DNA of 64,000 nucleotides from Saprospiraceae bacterium (GTDB lineage Bacteria > Bacteroidota > Bacteroidia > Chitinophagales > Saprospiraceae). How positions within the stretch are numbered: position 1 is the first letter of the stretch; each line of letters begins with the position of its first letter. The position numbers were made by a program, and so were the translations under genes. This document shows positions 53,021-61,877 of the stretch, one piece after another. Below the pieces are notes generated by a model, which saw nothing but the letters and a program-made list of their open reading frames with translations, did not search any database and was not told where the DNA came from. The DNA lies in contig JABSSL010000077.1 in assembly GCA_013214355.1 (NCBI GenBank), positions 1-64,000 of the forward strand, given 5' to 3'.

Positions 53021-54151
53021 TTAAAAAGCTTCTCGGATGTTGAAATAAAAGCCAGGAGTCTGTGTGCCAAATCCAAAATCTAGTCTAAAGTTGATCTGCT
53101 CTTCTGGCAAAATCATGATCCTAATGCCAAACCCCACCGAGTATTTCCACTGACCATTGAATAGATCAGCATAAGAAGTCCCTACATTACCTAAACCAAA
53201 GAAACCGATTAAGCCCCATCTTTGCCAAAATCTGAGTTTCTCTTCCCCAGCTAGCCAGGTTTTTCTTCCGAGGGGTAACCGATATTCACCCTGCACTGCT
53301 CCAAAAACATTATCTCGAAACCTTCCAAGATAATGTCCACGCATGATGGTTCTTCCTCCAAGAAGAGCGAGTTGCTCGAAGGGAGGATTCCCCCAATTAT
53401 GCTCTGTTAGCGCTTGGAAGGCTAGAATATGCCCACCGTTTACCTTGAAATAGTGCCGACCATCTACCAAAAGCTTGGTATAGTCAAAATCTCCACCAAA
53501 GTCCTGCCGATTATATACGATGCTGGCTTCCAGAAAAGGCCCCGTTGATGCATTGAGGTAATTATCTCGTTTATCATATCTAAAGCCTACCCCTAGTCCG
53601 GCTGATCTTCCCCCATTATTTCCTAAGGCGGGTCCATCGTCAGCTAATAGACCTTCTGGATCTTTTTCCGTGATCAGACTATTGCTCCAATTCAAAATAG
53701 CACCAGCATACAGGTAATTCTTTAATAGGCAATAATAAGTGATACTGACATTGCCCGTTTCGGTAGTAAATAATTCCTCCACATCATTTGGGGCATTGGA
53801 GCCAATGCCCCAGTAAGAAAGTGGGAAACGAAACCATTCGAATTCTCCCGTGAAAATATGTTTGTTATCATTTAAAAAAATATCATAGGACAGTGACAGA
53901 CTGATTTGTTGATTGATGGTAAAAGTAATCGGCGTACGAAGAGAAGAAAGTTGAGTATTTAGGTTCTTATTATTGGCGCGGAATAAATAGATGCCAACTA
54001 GACCAAACCTGAGGGAAGTTTCGGGAGAATAACTAATAATTGGGATCCCATATCGCTTACTTTTACGAATCGAATCCAAGGCAGATTCTTGAGCTTGAGC
54101 AAAAGTAGATAGCGTAAGTAGCGTAACTATTAAGTAAAATGGGATTTTCAT
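53021..54151 (-). CDS. Omp85/surface-antigen D15-type outer-membrane barrel without POTRA domains
   Basis: A 376-residue outer-membrane protein. The ATG at 54151 gives a signal peptide (MKIPFYLIVTLLTLSTFAQAQ). Nearly the whole mature chain is the C-terminal 16-strand barrel of the D15 family: YSPETSLRFGLVGIYLF near the start, VGFRYDKRDNYLNASTGPFLEASI, LALLGGRTIMRGHYLGRFRDNVFGAVQGEYRLPL (containing the RGxxxxRF loop motif) and a C-terminal INFRLDFGFGTQTPGFYFNIREAF ending in Phe. No POTRA domains precede it, so it is not BamA; it may be a patatin-less or transporter-type family member. Substrate unknown. Confidence 0.85.
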   Translation of the reverse strand: MKIPFYLIVTLLTLSTFAQAQESALDSIRKSKRYGIPIISYSPETSLRFGLVGIYLFRANNKNLNTQLSSLRTPITFTINQQISLSLSYDIFLNDNKHIFTGEFEWFRFPLSYWGIGSNAPNDVEELFTTETGNVSITYYCLLKNYLYAGAILNWSNSLITEKDPEGLLADDGPALGNNGGRSAGLGVGFRYDKRDNYLNASTGPFLEASIVYNRQDFGGDFDYTKLLVDGRHYFKVNGGHILAFQALTEHNWGNPPFEQLALLGGRTIMRGHYLGRFRDNVFGAVQGEYRLPLGRKTWLAGEEKLRFWQRWGLIGFFGLGNVGTSYADLFNGQWKYSVGFGIRIMILPEEQINFRLDFGFGTQTPGFYFNIREAF

Positions 54152-54365
54152 TACACTTGGTATTATCTGCTCCTGTCTTACTTTGGTGAGCAAAGTGAGA
54201 AGCGCTAACGCATAAGCGGGTGTAAGTTGGTTTTGTTCAGCGCTGAGACCAAAGTAGAAGGATGAGTCATGTTCGTATTAATAACAAATCTAATAAATTT
54301 TTAAAGCCTTTCGGGAGCGTACCTCTCAATAAGCACTCCACAGGCCATTACAAGACCATTTGGGC

Positions 54366-55553
54366 TCATTTGGCCTTGTCAATTGCCTCCAAGATTACGT
54401 TACATGCCCACTTAATTTGTTCTTCGTCAATAATTAAAGGAGGAGCAATCCTTAGGGATCGATTGTTGAACAAAAACCAATCTGTAATCAAACCTGCAGC
54501 TAAACAATGCTGGATCACTTCTTGGAGAAAGTCAAAATCTCGCAATTCCACTGCCAGCCAAAGCCCAGCCGATCGAACGCTGATTATTTTTGAATGTTGC
54601 AATAGCGATCGGAATAAGGCCTCTTTCTTTTTTACCTCAGCTATGTACGAACCTTCGAGTATAGTCTGTAGCGTGGCCAAGCCTGCAGCACAGCTCACAG
54701 GGTGGCCTCCAAATGTAGTAATATGGCCTAGAATGGGATTGTGAGAAAGCACTTTCATGATATCTTGTGAGGAAACAAAGGCCCCAATCGGCATTCCTCC
54801 CCCCATCCCCTTGGCTAAAAGAAGAATATCGGGGATCGCATTTTGTTGTTCGAAGGCCCAGAGACTTCCTGTTCTTCCGTATCCTGCCTGTATTTCATCA
54901 AAAACTAGCAAGGCTCCCACTTCTGTACAGCGTTTTCTCAACTGACTAAGATAATTCGGTAAGGGCGGGTAGACTCCAGCTTCACCTTGGACCGTTTCGA
55001 CAATGACACAAGCTGTTTTCTCCGTAATATTCAGAAGACAAGTCTCGCAATTAAAAGTGATGTGTTTAATATCTGGAAGTAGGGGATAGAAAGCTTGCGT
55101 AAAAGTGGTTGGGCTCATCAAGCTCGCCGCACCTTGACTACTACCATGGTAGGCATTCTTCGCCGCAATGATCTCAGTCCTGCCCGTGTAGCGTTTTGCC
55201 AATTTCATAGCCCCTTCCGTAGCTTCCGTCCCAGAATTAACAAAATATACACTATCCAGAGATGCTGGTAAGTTTTGCACCATGAGATCGGCTAGTTGTA
55301 CCTGTGGACTCAGAACATATTCACCATAAACCATAGTGTGAAGATACCGATCGGTTTGTATCTTGATAGCTTCAGTAACTTTAGGATGACAGTGGCCCAG
55401 GCTACTGACCCCAATTCCAGCGATAAGATCCAGATATGACTTTCCATCCTTGTCATATAGGTATACCCCTTCTCCTCTTTCTATTTCCAGTAATAAGGGA
55501 CCGGGACTAGTTGGGGCTAAGCGTTGCAAGAAAAGTTGGCGCTGGGTAAGCAT
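54366..55553 (-). CDS. Class III aminotransferase (acetylornithine/ornithine type)
   Basis: A 395-residue PLP-dependent aminotransferase. Signatures: EGVYLYDKDGKSYLDLIAGIGVSSLGHCHP, VYFVNSGTEATEGAMKLAKRYTGRTEI (phosphate-binding SGTEA), AYHGSSQGA, VIVETVQGEAGVYPP, LLVFDEIQAGYGRTGSLWAFE (with the PLP-binding Asp), LLLAKGMGGGMPIGAFV (Schiff-base Lys) and TTFGGHPVSCAAGLATL. This class covers ArgD, ornithine and 4-aminobutyrate aminotransferases, and residues alone do not settle which. No arginine or proline genes are adjacent. It is followed on the same strand, upstream, by an unrelated membrane protein gene 38 bp away. Confidence 0.9.
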   Translation of the reverse strand: MLTQRQLFLQRLAPTSPGPLLLEIERGEGVYLYDKDGKSYLDLIAGIGVSSLGHCHPKVTEAIKIQTDRYLHTMVYGEYVLSPQVQLADLMVQNLPASLDSVYFVNSGTEATEGAMKLAKRYTGRTEIIAAKNAYHGSSQGAASLMSPTTFTQAFYPLLPDIKHITFNCETCLLNITEKTACVIVETVQGEAGVYPPLPNYLSQLRKRCTEVGALLVFDEIQAGYGRTGSLWAFEQQNAIPDILLLAKGMGGGMPIGAFVSSQDIMKVLSHNPILGHITTFGGHPVSCAAGLATLQTILEGSYIAEVKKKEALFRSLLQHSKIISVRSAGLWLAVELRDFDFLQEVIQHCLAAGLITDWFLFNNRSLRIAPPLIIDEEQIKWACNVILEAIDKAK

Positions 55554-55591
55554 AGCGGGCTATTTTTGCCCGAAGGTAAGGAAATTTAAAG

Positions 55592-56899
55592 CTATTCTTT
55601 GAAGAAGGCAGCGCTGCTAAAAGGGAAATAGAAACTTGAATCCTGATCAATAATCAGTCGATCTAGATGCATTTTGTGATAGCCTTTAGAGATGCTATCC
55701 AAAGCAATATAGGTCTTGAAACCAACTTCATTCGTTTGCGGATGACGATGATAAAACCATTCATTACCCGATATCTCTACACTATCAATTTTGATTTTGA
55801 TATACTTTGAAATCGAGTCGGAGAACTTTCTATCGTTGGCAAAAATTTCTTGTCGAGTTTGGAAATCGCCCTTTTGGAATTCGTATTCTTTCATGATTTC
55901 CTCAAGGGTATAGTCCATGTATTTATTATACACGATAAAGGCCCAGGCGGAGTTTTTAGTAATGACATCACTACTTAGACACCAGCTTTCGATTTTCTGG
56001 TCGGATGCCAGGAGGTTATTATAGCGGGAACTCTTGATTACATTGAAGGTAGGAATATCCAAGAACTCGCGACTTTCATATAGGTTCAGGGTAAAGTCAT
56101 CAAAATCGCCCATGTGGCGATCCACATCATCTGCCGCAAGAAAGAAAGCTACCGTAAAGAAGAATACAAAAAGTGGGTAAATGACCCACCTTCTTCCATT
56201 AGAAATTAGTACCAGCCATTCTCGCTTAAAGAGAAAAGATAAGCTGGCAAAATTGTAGAACCTATGTATAGGATAATACCATTTGCTGAAAGCTGGGTAT
56301 TTTTTTAAGACCCGAAAGAATAGAAAATCCAGTATACCCAAAGAGAAAAACAAGAATAAGATCATAATAAATATGCCAAATTCTTGCGAATCATAAAGCC
56401 GATTGGAAATAACACTTAGGAGAGAATAGAATACGGACAGAAGCGAGAAAATACCAAAGGACATGACAGTCAACATGAGTGTCATAGAATAAGACAAGCT
56501 GCTGAAATGCTCTAGAAGGAGTATTCGTTTTACAGAATCTGCTTTCTGTTCCGTTTTTTCTTTGAAGTAATCTGAATACTTAAGTTTCTCGTAATTGATA
56601 TCGTTTGGGTACACAAAATTCACGCCCAAGTAGGCTAGCCAGAGCGCTCTTAGTAAGAGGTTGATACTAAAACCAATTAGTAGAACCCGAGAAAAATACA
56701 ATGCCCCAATCACCAAGATCACACTCTCGGCTCCGGTCTCCGTAGCTTGCGCATATTGTATAAAGACATCACCTAAATATTTCGGAATTCTGGTGAGGAA
56801 AAAAATAAGACCACTGGCAATCAGAATTTCGATTTGCCAGCTTTGGTGCTGTTGTTCTTGCACCCATTTTGGGAGAGGAGTGAGAGGCTTATTATCCAT
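55592..56899 (-). CDS. Polytopic membrane protein, unknown function
   Basis: A 435-residue membrane protein, start chosen at the ATG at 56899 (MDNKPLTPLPKWVQEQQHQSWQIEILIASG). About six hydrophobic helices lie in the first 270 residues (IEILIASGLIFFLTRIP, SVILVIGALYFSRVLLIGFSINLLLRALWLAYLG, SYSMTLMLTVMSFGIFSLLSVFYSLLSV, IFIMILFLFFSLGILDFLFF, WVIYPLFVFFFTVAFFLAADD). A C-terminal soluble domain of about 160 residues is rich in charged and aromatic residues and probably lies outside the membrane. I do not recognise a family. It is upstream of the aminotransferase gene on the same strand. Confidence 0.7.
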   Translation of the reverse strand: MDNKPLTPLPKWVQEQQHQSWQIEILIASGLIFFLTRIPKYLGDVFIQYAQATETGAESVILVIGALYFSRVLLIGFSINLLLRALWLAYLGVNFVYPNDINYEKLKYSDYFKEKTEQKADSVKRILLLEHFSSLSYSMTLMLTVMSFGIFSLLSVFYSLLSVISNRLYDSQEFGIFIMILFLFFSLGILDFLFFRVLKKYPAFSKWYYPIHRFYNFASLSFLFKREWLVLISNGRRWVIYPLFVFFFTVAFFLAADDVDRHMGDFDDFTLNLYESREFLDIPTFNVIKSSRYNNLLASDQKIESWCLSSDVITKNSAWAFIVYNKYMDYTLEEIMKEYEFQKGDFQTRQEIFANDRKFSDSISKYIKIKIDSVEISGNEWFYHRHPQTNEVGFKTYIALDSISKGYHKMHLDRLIIDQDSSFYFPFSSAAFFKE

Positions 56900-57127
56900 T
56901 CGGTACAATATTCTGAAAAAGGTAAGCAATGGGACATTTTATTCCAAATTTGACGCGAGCTAAATGTTATAAAAACATTAAACTGCAAATTTCCCATAGG
57001 ATAGAACATCTTTTTTAACAAATTTATCGTTAAAATACATATAGAAAGCTTGTCTATTTCCAGGCATTTCTATAAGGACAGAAAAACAGCGTTTACTTCA
57101 GCCCTGGCTGAGCAGGTTCAAATTGCC

Positions 57128-57832
57128 ATGCGTTACTTCATATCCATACTCGCCCTTATGGTTTTGATACCCTCCTGTCAGTACGAAACAGTACAGATGG
57201 ATGAGTTCGAGGTACATGGCATCGATGTTTCTCATTATCAAGCACAAATTAACTGGGATATCATTGCTGATCAGCAGGTAGCTTTCGGTTTTGTCAAAGC
57301 GACCGAAGGAGCTACGCACGTCGATACACTTTTCTGTCGGAATTGGGGCGAAATGGAAAGGGTCGGAATTAAACGTGGTGCTTATCATTTTTTTCGACCA
57401 CAAACCTCTCCAGTAGCACAAGCGAAAAATTTCATACAAGAGGTAAAAATGAAAGATGGTGATCTCCCACCTGTCTTAGATGTTGAGGTCAAAGGAGATG
57501 TATCCAAAAGACGATTGGTTGATGCGGTACGAACTTGGATGATTATAGTGGAAAGTCGATACGATATCAAGCCTATCTTATACACCAATGTCAAGTTTTA
57601 CAATCGTTACTTAGCAGGACATTTTGATGATTATCCTATCTGGATTGCTCGATATAATACCCGCGAACCTCGCCTTGCTGGTGGCAGGCAGTGGGATTTC
57701 TGGCAGTACGGAAACAAAGGGCTGATTGATGGTATCGATGGATACGTCGACTTCAATGTGTTTCAAGGAAATCTACTTGAACTGGAAGATTTCTGCAAGC
57801 CCCCAGCTCAAGTATACTCCTACGCTGATTAA
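57128..57832 (+). CDS. GH25 lysozyme-type muramidase, lipoprotein
   Basis: This enzyme cleaves the N-acetylmuramic acid/N-acetylglucosamine bond of peptidoglycan. The ATG at 57128 gives a 234-residue protein with a lipoprotein signal (MRYFISILALMVLIPSC, lipobox IPSC with Cys17). The GH25 barrel motifs are GIDVSHYQAQINW (catalytic-site Asp), FGFVKATEGATHVD, GAYHFFRPQTSPVAQAKNF, PPVLDVEVKG (the DxE catalytic pair), PILYTNVKFYNRYL, YPIWIARYN, WDFWQYGNKG and GYVDFNVFQG. It is complete. It may remodel the cell's own wall or attack others. It is convergent with the DUF1501 gene, with no spacer. Confidence 0.92.
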   Translation: MRYFISILALMVLIPSCQYETVQMDEFEVHGIDVSHYQAQINWDIIADQQVAFGFVKATEGATHVDTLFCRNWGEMERVGIKRGAYHFFRPQTSPVAQAKNFIQEVKMKDGDLPPVLDVEVKGDVSKRRLVDAVRTWMIIVESRYDIKPILYTNVKFYNRYLAGHFDDYPIWIARYNTREPRLAGGRQWDFWQYGNKGLIDGIDGYVDFNVFQGNLLELEDFCKPPAQVYSYAD

Positions 57833-59026
57833 CTATACTAAGTTGAGTCCTCGAAAGGATTTATTCAAGATCTGCTTAGAATTCCCTTCCAGCCATTTAT
57901 CTAGAATTGTCGCATAAATATCACGGAAATCTACCTTGTAGATGAGATCCCCTTTATCCAAAGTACTTAAGTTTGGTCCTTCATTAAAGAAACCAGGACG
58001 TTTCAATTTTCCTCCAATTAAGAAAAGGTTGTTTGCTGTACCGTGGTCCGTTCCGCGACTAGCATTTTGTTTTACCCTTCTACCAAACTCAGAGAAGGTC
58101 ATGATCAAGGTATCATCTAGTAACCTATTCTGTTTGAGATCTTTTACAAAGGCACTCATACCTTCAGCGTATTGTTTTAGGAGTCGTTCTTGCTGACTCT
58201 TTTGATTTACATGTGTATCAAAGCCTGATAAACTCACATAATAAATCCTAGTATCGGTATCAGCACTGATTAGCTCTGCCACCTGCTTTAGCCGCTTGCC
58301 AAAAGCGGAGGGAGGGTAGGTCATTTTGGAACTATATGTTTTAGCTTTTTCAGAGAGATAATCAGCCGAACTGTAGGTGTCCGCCATGATTTTATATAGA
58401 TAGGCTACATTCTCTTCATGATCATGATGATCTTGGGCTGCCAAGTGCTTGAGCAGTGGATTGTTGGTCTGTCTCTTCAGCTGCTGTGGATTGCTCATAG
58501 CAAACCCTTTCTTCTGTTGCCCCTTTAACGCTAGACTAAGTTCATCATCGACCTCTAAAGCATGATGCGCCGCTTCACATCCTTGGCAACTACTGTCCAA
58601 ATAACGGCCCAACCATCCCGTACTCAGGTATTCATTGCTTTCGCTGGCGGTATGCCAGATATCCATGGATCTGAAGTGAGATCGATCGGGGTTTGGGTAT
58701 CCGACGTTGTTGACGATGCTTAACAGACCGTCATCGTAAAGGGACTGAAGAGGGCTTAGAACTGGATTCAAACCCAACTGATCTGAAACCTGCAGAACCT
58801 CACTTTTCTGGACAGCTAGCGTCGGGCGTTGTTGGTAATAGATATCATTTCTGTAAGGAATGACCGTATTTAGTCCGTCATTTCCTCCAGATAATTGTAC
58901 AATGACCAAGATTTTGCCAGATCTACTATTGAATAAGTTTTCTGGTTGATAAGCCTTAAGGAATGCTGGAACAAGTATAGAGGTCGAGGCCATGGCAGAT
59001 TTCTGCAAAAAGCTTCTTCTTTTCAT
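57833..59026 (-). CDS. DUF1501 protein with twin-arginine-like signal
   Basis: A 397-residue exported protein. The N-terminus MKRRSFLQKSAMASTSILVPAFLKAY has an RR-x-F-L pattern typical of Tat signals of this family. The domain shows LVIVQLSGGNDGLNTVIPY, NPDRSHFRSMDIWHTAS, YYVSLSGFDTHVNQKSQQERLL, TLIMTFSEFGRRVKQNASRGTDHGTANNLFLIGG. These are alkaline-phosphatase/sulfatase-like motifs (DGLNT near the N-terminus, the late FDTH and GTDHG) that resemble metal-site residues, so hydrolase activity is possible but unproven. The DUF1800 gene lies 43 bp upstream, the usual partnership of these two families. Confidence 0.9.
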   Translation of the reverse strand: MKRRSFLQKSAMASTSILVPAFLKAYQPENLFNSRSGKILVIVQLSGGNDGLNTVIPYRNDIYYQQRPTLAVQKSEVLQVSDQLGLNPVLSPLQSLYDDGLLSIVNNVGYPNPDRSHFRSMDIWHTASESNEYLSTGWLGRYLDSSCQGCEAAHHALEVDDELSLALKGQQKKGFAMSNPQQLKRQTNNPLLKHLAAQDHHDHEENVAYLYKIMADTYSSADYLSEKAKTYSSKMTYPPSAFGKRLKQVAELISADTDTRIYYVSLSGFDTHVNQKSQQERLLKQYAEGMSAFVKDLKQNRLLDDTLIMTFSEFGRRVKQNASRGTDHGTANNLFLIGGKLKRPGFFNEGPNLSTLDKGDLIYKVDFRDIYATILDKWLEGNSKQILNKSFRGLNLV

Positions 59027-59069
59027 TTTTCTTTTGTTTTAAGGATTCAAAAAGATATCAGAAAATCGA

Positions 59070-60443
59070 TTAGCACATCTGATACTCGGGCAGTGACATG
59101 ATACCTAGCAACACGAGCTTGGTTGTGTCTTCTGCGCTCTTTCCTCTGGTGATGCGCTTAAATAGTGGCATGGGTATTTTACCACTATTGGGAAGAAGGT
59201 AATCTGAAAGATACTTCACTTGTGCTTCGATATCTTTTCCTTGTACTTGTGCTATGATGGGGGTTAAGTCTAAATTGGCGTTTAAACGACGTGTAATCTT
59301 ATTTTGTCGTTTAGCTTCAAATTCTTCTTTCAGTTTGAAATTAACTTCCTTACTATTGAGAAGAAAGGCGGGAAGGTTGAGTCGAATCATGAGTGTAGAA
59401 TTATCGACCCAGCTCCTACTTCCTGGCCATCCTGCCACATTTGGAGGATTAAATAAGCTCTGCCCGAGACTTTTTTGTAGAAAGACCAGTGCTAGTTCAT
59501 TTTCAAATTCGATCTGTAGGTTTTTTATCATCCCCGCCATTAAGTCGACCGGAGATTTGATTTTGGAGCCACGATTGCTTGCCTCATAAAACCAATCACT
59601 TAAGAATATCTGGCGCATGAGTTTTCCAATATCATAATTGGAGGAGTAAAAACTGTTGGCCAATTGTTGTACGTGTGCTTCGTTGATTTGCTCATTGACG
59701 AAATAGCGATAGATTTTTCGAGTGATAAACTCGGCGGTCTGTTTCTTCTCTAGGATCATATCGATAATGTCCGTCCCGTCAAAGCGACCACTTTGGCCAA
59801 AGAAAGTCTTCGTCCCATAATCGTGAACCCTTGCTCGAAAAATATATTCTCCCCTAGCCGTACTGCTCCAACCCGTGAAGGCTCTGGCTGCTTCTTTGAT
59901 GTCTTTTTCCGTATAATTTCCTCGTCCGATGGTAAACAGCTCCATTAGTTCTCTAGCAAAGTTCTCATTAGGCTTCTGTTTTCTGTTTTGTTGATTGTTG
60001 AGAAAACGAATCATGCTGGGATCCTTGGCAATAGCTAGAACTAACTCTCGAAAATTTCCTAGAGCATGTTTACGGATGGTATTTAGTTGATTGCTAGCCA
60101 TCACGGATGTTTTACTTTGACAAGCAAAATGACCATGCCAGAATAGTGTCATTCTTTCCAATAAGGGACTCTCACTTGCATCACTCATCCGCTTAATCCA
60201 GGCCGCACTCTGAAGAACGACTAGTCTTCGCTCCTTCTTTCTGGTTTCTGCTTTGTCCATTTCACTCATTTGGAGGAAGCCTTCAACATTTGCTGTGGCA
60301 GGTGGAGATAAGGGAGGTGTAGCAAGTGCTTTGCTGAAGAGCTCATTGACAGCTTGGGAGACAGATAGGTTTCGTTTTTGTTCCCATTCGCCAACGCTTA
60401 GTCCAAAACCGGCGCGCCCGTAGAGGTGCTTTATCTTTTCCAT
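59070..60443 (-). CDS. DUF1800 protein
   Basis: A 457-residue helical protein of the DUF1800 family. Signatures: HLYGRAGFGLSVGEWEQ at the start, MTLFWHGHFACQ, RFLNNQQNRKQKPNENFARELMELFTIGRGNYTEKDIKEAARAFTGWS, FHDYGTKTFFGQSGRFDGTDIIDMIL (read as HDYGTKTFFGQ in this copy), FVNEQINEAHV and FNPPNVAGWPGSRSWVDNSTLMIRLN. No signal peptide is visible, while its DUF1501 partner carries one. The two are found together widely in Bacteroidota and Planctomycetota, and their joint function is not established. It is first in the pair and divergent from the thioredoxin-fold genes. Confidence 0.9.
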   Translation of the reverse strand: MEKIKHLYGRAGFGLSVGEWEQKRNLSVSQAVNELFSKALATPPLSPPATANVEGFLQMSEMDKAETRKKERRLVVLQSAAWIKRMSDASESPLLERMTLFWHGHFACQSKTSVMASNQLNTIRKHALGNFRELVLAIAKDPSMIRFLNNQQNRKQKPNENFARELMELFTIGRGNYTEKDIKEAARAFTGWSSTARGEYIFRARVHDYGTKTFFGQSGRFDGTDIIDMILEKKQTAEFITRKIYRYFVNEQINEAHVQQLANSFYSSNYDIGKLMRQIFLSDWFYEASNRGSKIKSPVDLMAGMIKNLQIEFENELALVFLQKSLGQSLFNPPNVAGWPGSRSWVDNSTLMIRLNLPAFLLNSKEVNFKLKEEFEAKRQNKITRRLNANLDLTPIIAQVQGKDIEAQVKYLSDYLLPNSGKIPMPLFKRITRGKSAEDTTKLVLLGIMSLPEYQMC

Positions 60444-60574
60444 GTCGTAGCGTATTTTTGTTCTTTGGACTGTAAAAGCCCCAATCGGTTTAATGGCGAC
60501 GATTTAAGGAAACGTTAAACCGGTTATTAAAACTGATTTATACGTATCTTTAAGCGAATTAAAATCCCATAGGA

Positions 60575-61744
60575 ATGAGAAGAATATTGACACTAATCAG
60601 TTTGTTTGCCATAGCTACTATTTCTCTCCATGCACAAGGCATTTCTTTTTATAAAGGGACTTGGGAGGAAGCATTAGCAGAAGCTAAAAAACAGGATAAG
60701 ATCATTTTCGTAGATGCTTATGCTGTTTGGTGTGGACCATGTAAGCGAATGTCTAAGAATGTTTTTCCGCATGATAAGGTTGGACAATTCTACAATAAGA
60801 ACTTCATTAATATGAAGCTGGATATGGAAAGAGGAGAAGGGTTGAAGTTTAGAAAACAATACCCGGTATCTGCATTTCCAACGCTCTTTTACATTGATTA
60901 CACCGGAGAGTTAGTCATGAAAGTAAAAGGGGCTCAGAATGTGGAAGGTTTCATCAAGTTAGGGGAAAATGCGTTGAAAAAAATTGACCGAAGTGGCCTT
61001 TATGCAGAGGCTTATGATAAGGGAGATCGCGATCCTGAATTAGTGTACAATTATGTCAAGGCCTTAAACAAGGCAGGAAAGCCTAGTTTGAAGATTGCTA
61101 ATGAATACATCCGCTCACAGAAGGATCTCAAAACACCTGAGAACTTGAAGTTCCTCCTAGAGGCTGCTTCGCAAGCAGATTCAAGACTTTTTGGGTTGAT
61201 GATTGAACACCGGAAAGAAATTGAGGCAGTAACTTCTCTCGATGCCGTTCAAACCAGAATCTTAGATGCTAGTCGTGCTACTGCAGATAAGGCGATTGAA
61301 TTCAAGAGTAAGGATTTATTGACCGAGGCGCATGAGGCCATGAAAAAGCACTATCCAGAAATGGCAAAATCCTTTATGTATCAAACCGAAATGGGATATT
61401 GCTTGAGTCAAGGAGAAGTAGGAGAGTATCTAGATGCCTGTAAAAACTATGCTAAGAAAGTGCTGAAAAATAATCCGGATGAGTTATCTACTTTGGCTAT
61501 CCAGATTTCCAGCAATTTTAAAGCAGAAGCAAGAGCTAAGAAACAAGCGGAAAGCTTTGCCAGTCTTGCGGCAAAGAAAAGTATGAATTATAGACATTGG
61601 TTGAATTATGCTTCTATTTTAAATCGAAATGGGAAGCAAGCAGAAGCTGTCGAAGCTGCCAAAACTTCCTTGGAACTAGTAAAGGACGGTGATCCCAAGC
61701 AAGTTCAGATGGTTGAAACCTTTTTGCGCAGAATAGAGAGTTAA
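60575..61744 (+). CDS. Exported thioredoxin-fold protein with C-terminal helical repeat region (copy 1)
   Basis: A 389-residue protein. The signal peptide is MRRILTLISLFAIATISLHAQ. A thioredoxin-like domain follows (about 25-140): FVDAYAVWCGPCKRMSKNVF with redox Cys53 and Cys56, INMKLDMERGEGLKFRKQYPVSAFPTLFYIDYTGELV with the cis-Pro in AFPT. The remaining 250 residues are alpha-helical with TPR-like repeats (NYVKALNKAGKPSLKIANEYIRSQKD; WLNYASILNRNGKQAEAVEAAKTSLEL). It is likely a periplasmic thiol-disulfide protein whose repeat arm binds a partner. Its neighbour at 61878 has the same architecture. Its own terminator follows, so the two are separate transcripts at least in part. Confidence 0.88.
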   Translation: MRRILTLISLFAIATISLHAQGISFYKGTWEEALAEAKKQDKIIFVDAYAVWCGPCKRMSKNVFPHDKVGQFYNKNFINMKLDMERGEGLKFRKQYPVSAFPTLFYIDYTGELVMKVKGAQNVEGFIKLGENALKKIDRSGLYAEAYDKGDRDPELVYNYVKALNKAGKPSLKIANEYIRSQKDLKTPENLKFLLEAASQADSRLFGLMIEHRKEIEAVTSLDAVQTRILDASRATADKAIEFKSKDLLTEAHEAMKKHYPEMAKSFMYQTEMGYCLSQGEVGEYLDACKNYAKKVLKNNPDELSTLAIQISSNFKAEARAKKQAESFASLAAKKSMNYRHWLNYASILNRNGKQAEAVEAAKTSLELVKDGDPKQVQMVETFLRRIES

Positions 61745-61775
61745 GATAAACGAAAGCTTTAGGTCTAGATAGTCG

Positions 61776-61843
61776 AAAAGGTCAGAATGCTGGAAGATGC
61801 CCTGAGTGTAGGGCAATATCCGAAAGCATTTTGACCTTTTTGT
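61776..61843 (+). terminator. Terminator between the two thioredoxin-fold genes
   Basis: AAAAGGTCAGAATGCT (61776-61791) pairs with AGCATTTTGACCTTTT (61825-61840) with one G-T pair. An inner GCCCT/AGGGC stem is enclosed, and a short T-run ends at 61841. It closes 32 bp after the first gene. Confidence 0.75.
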
Positions 61844-61877
61844 GTAAATGCATATTGATAAAAGTTCAAGGATTCAG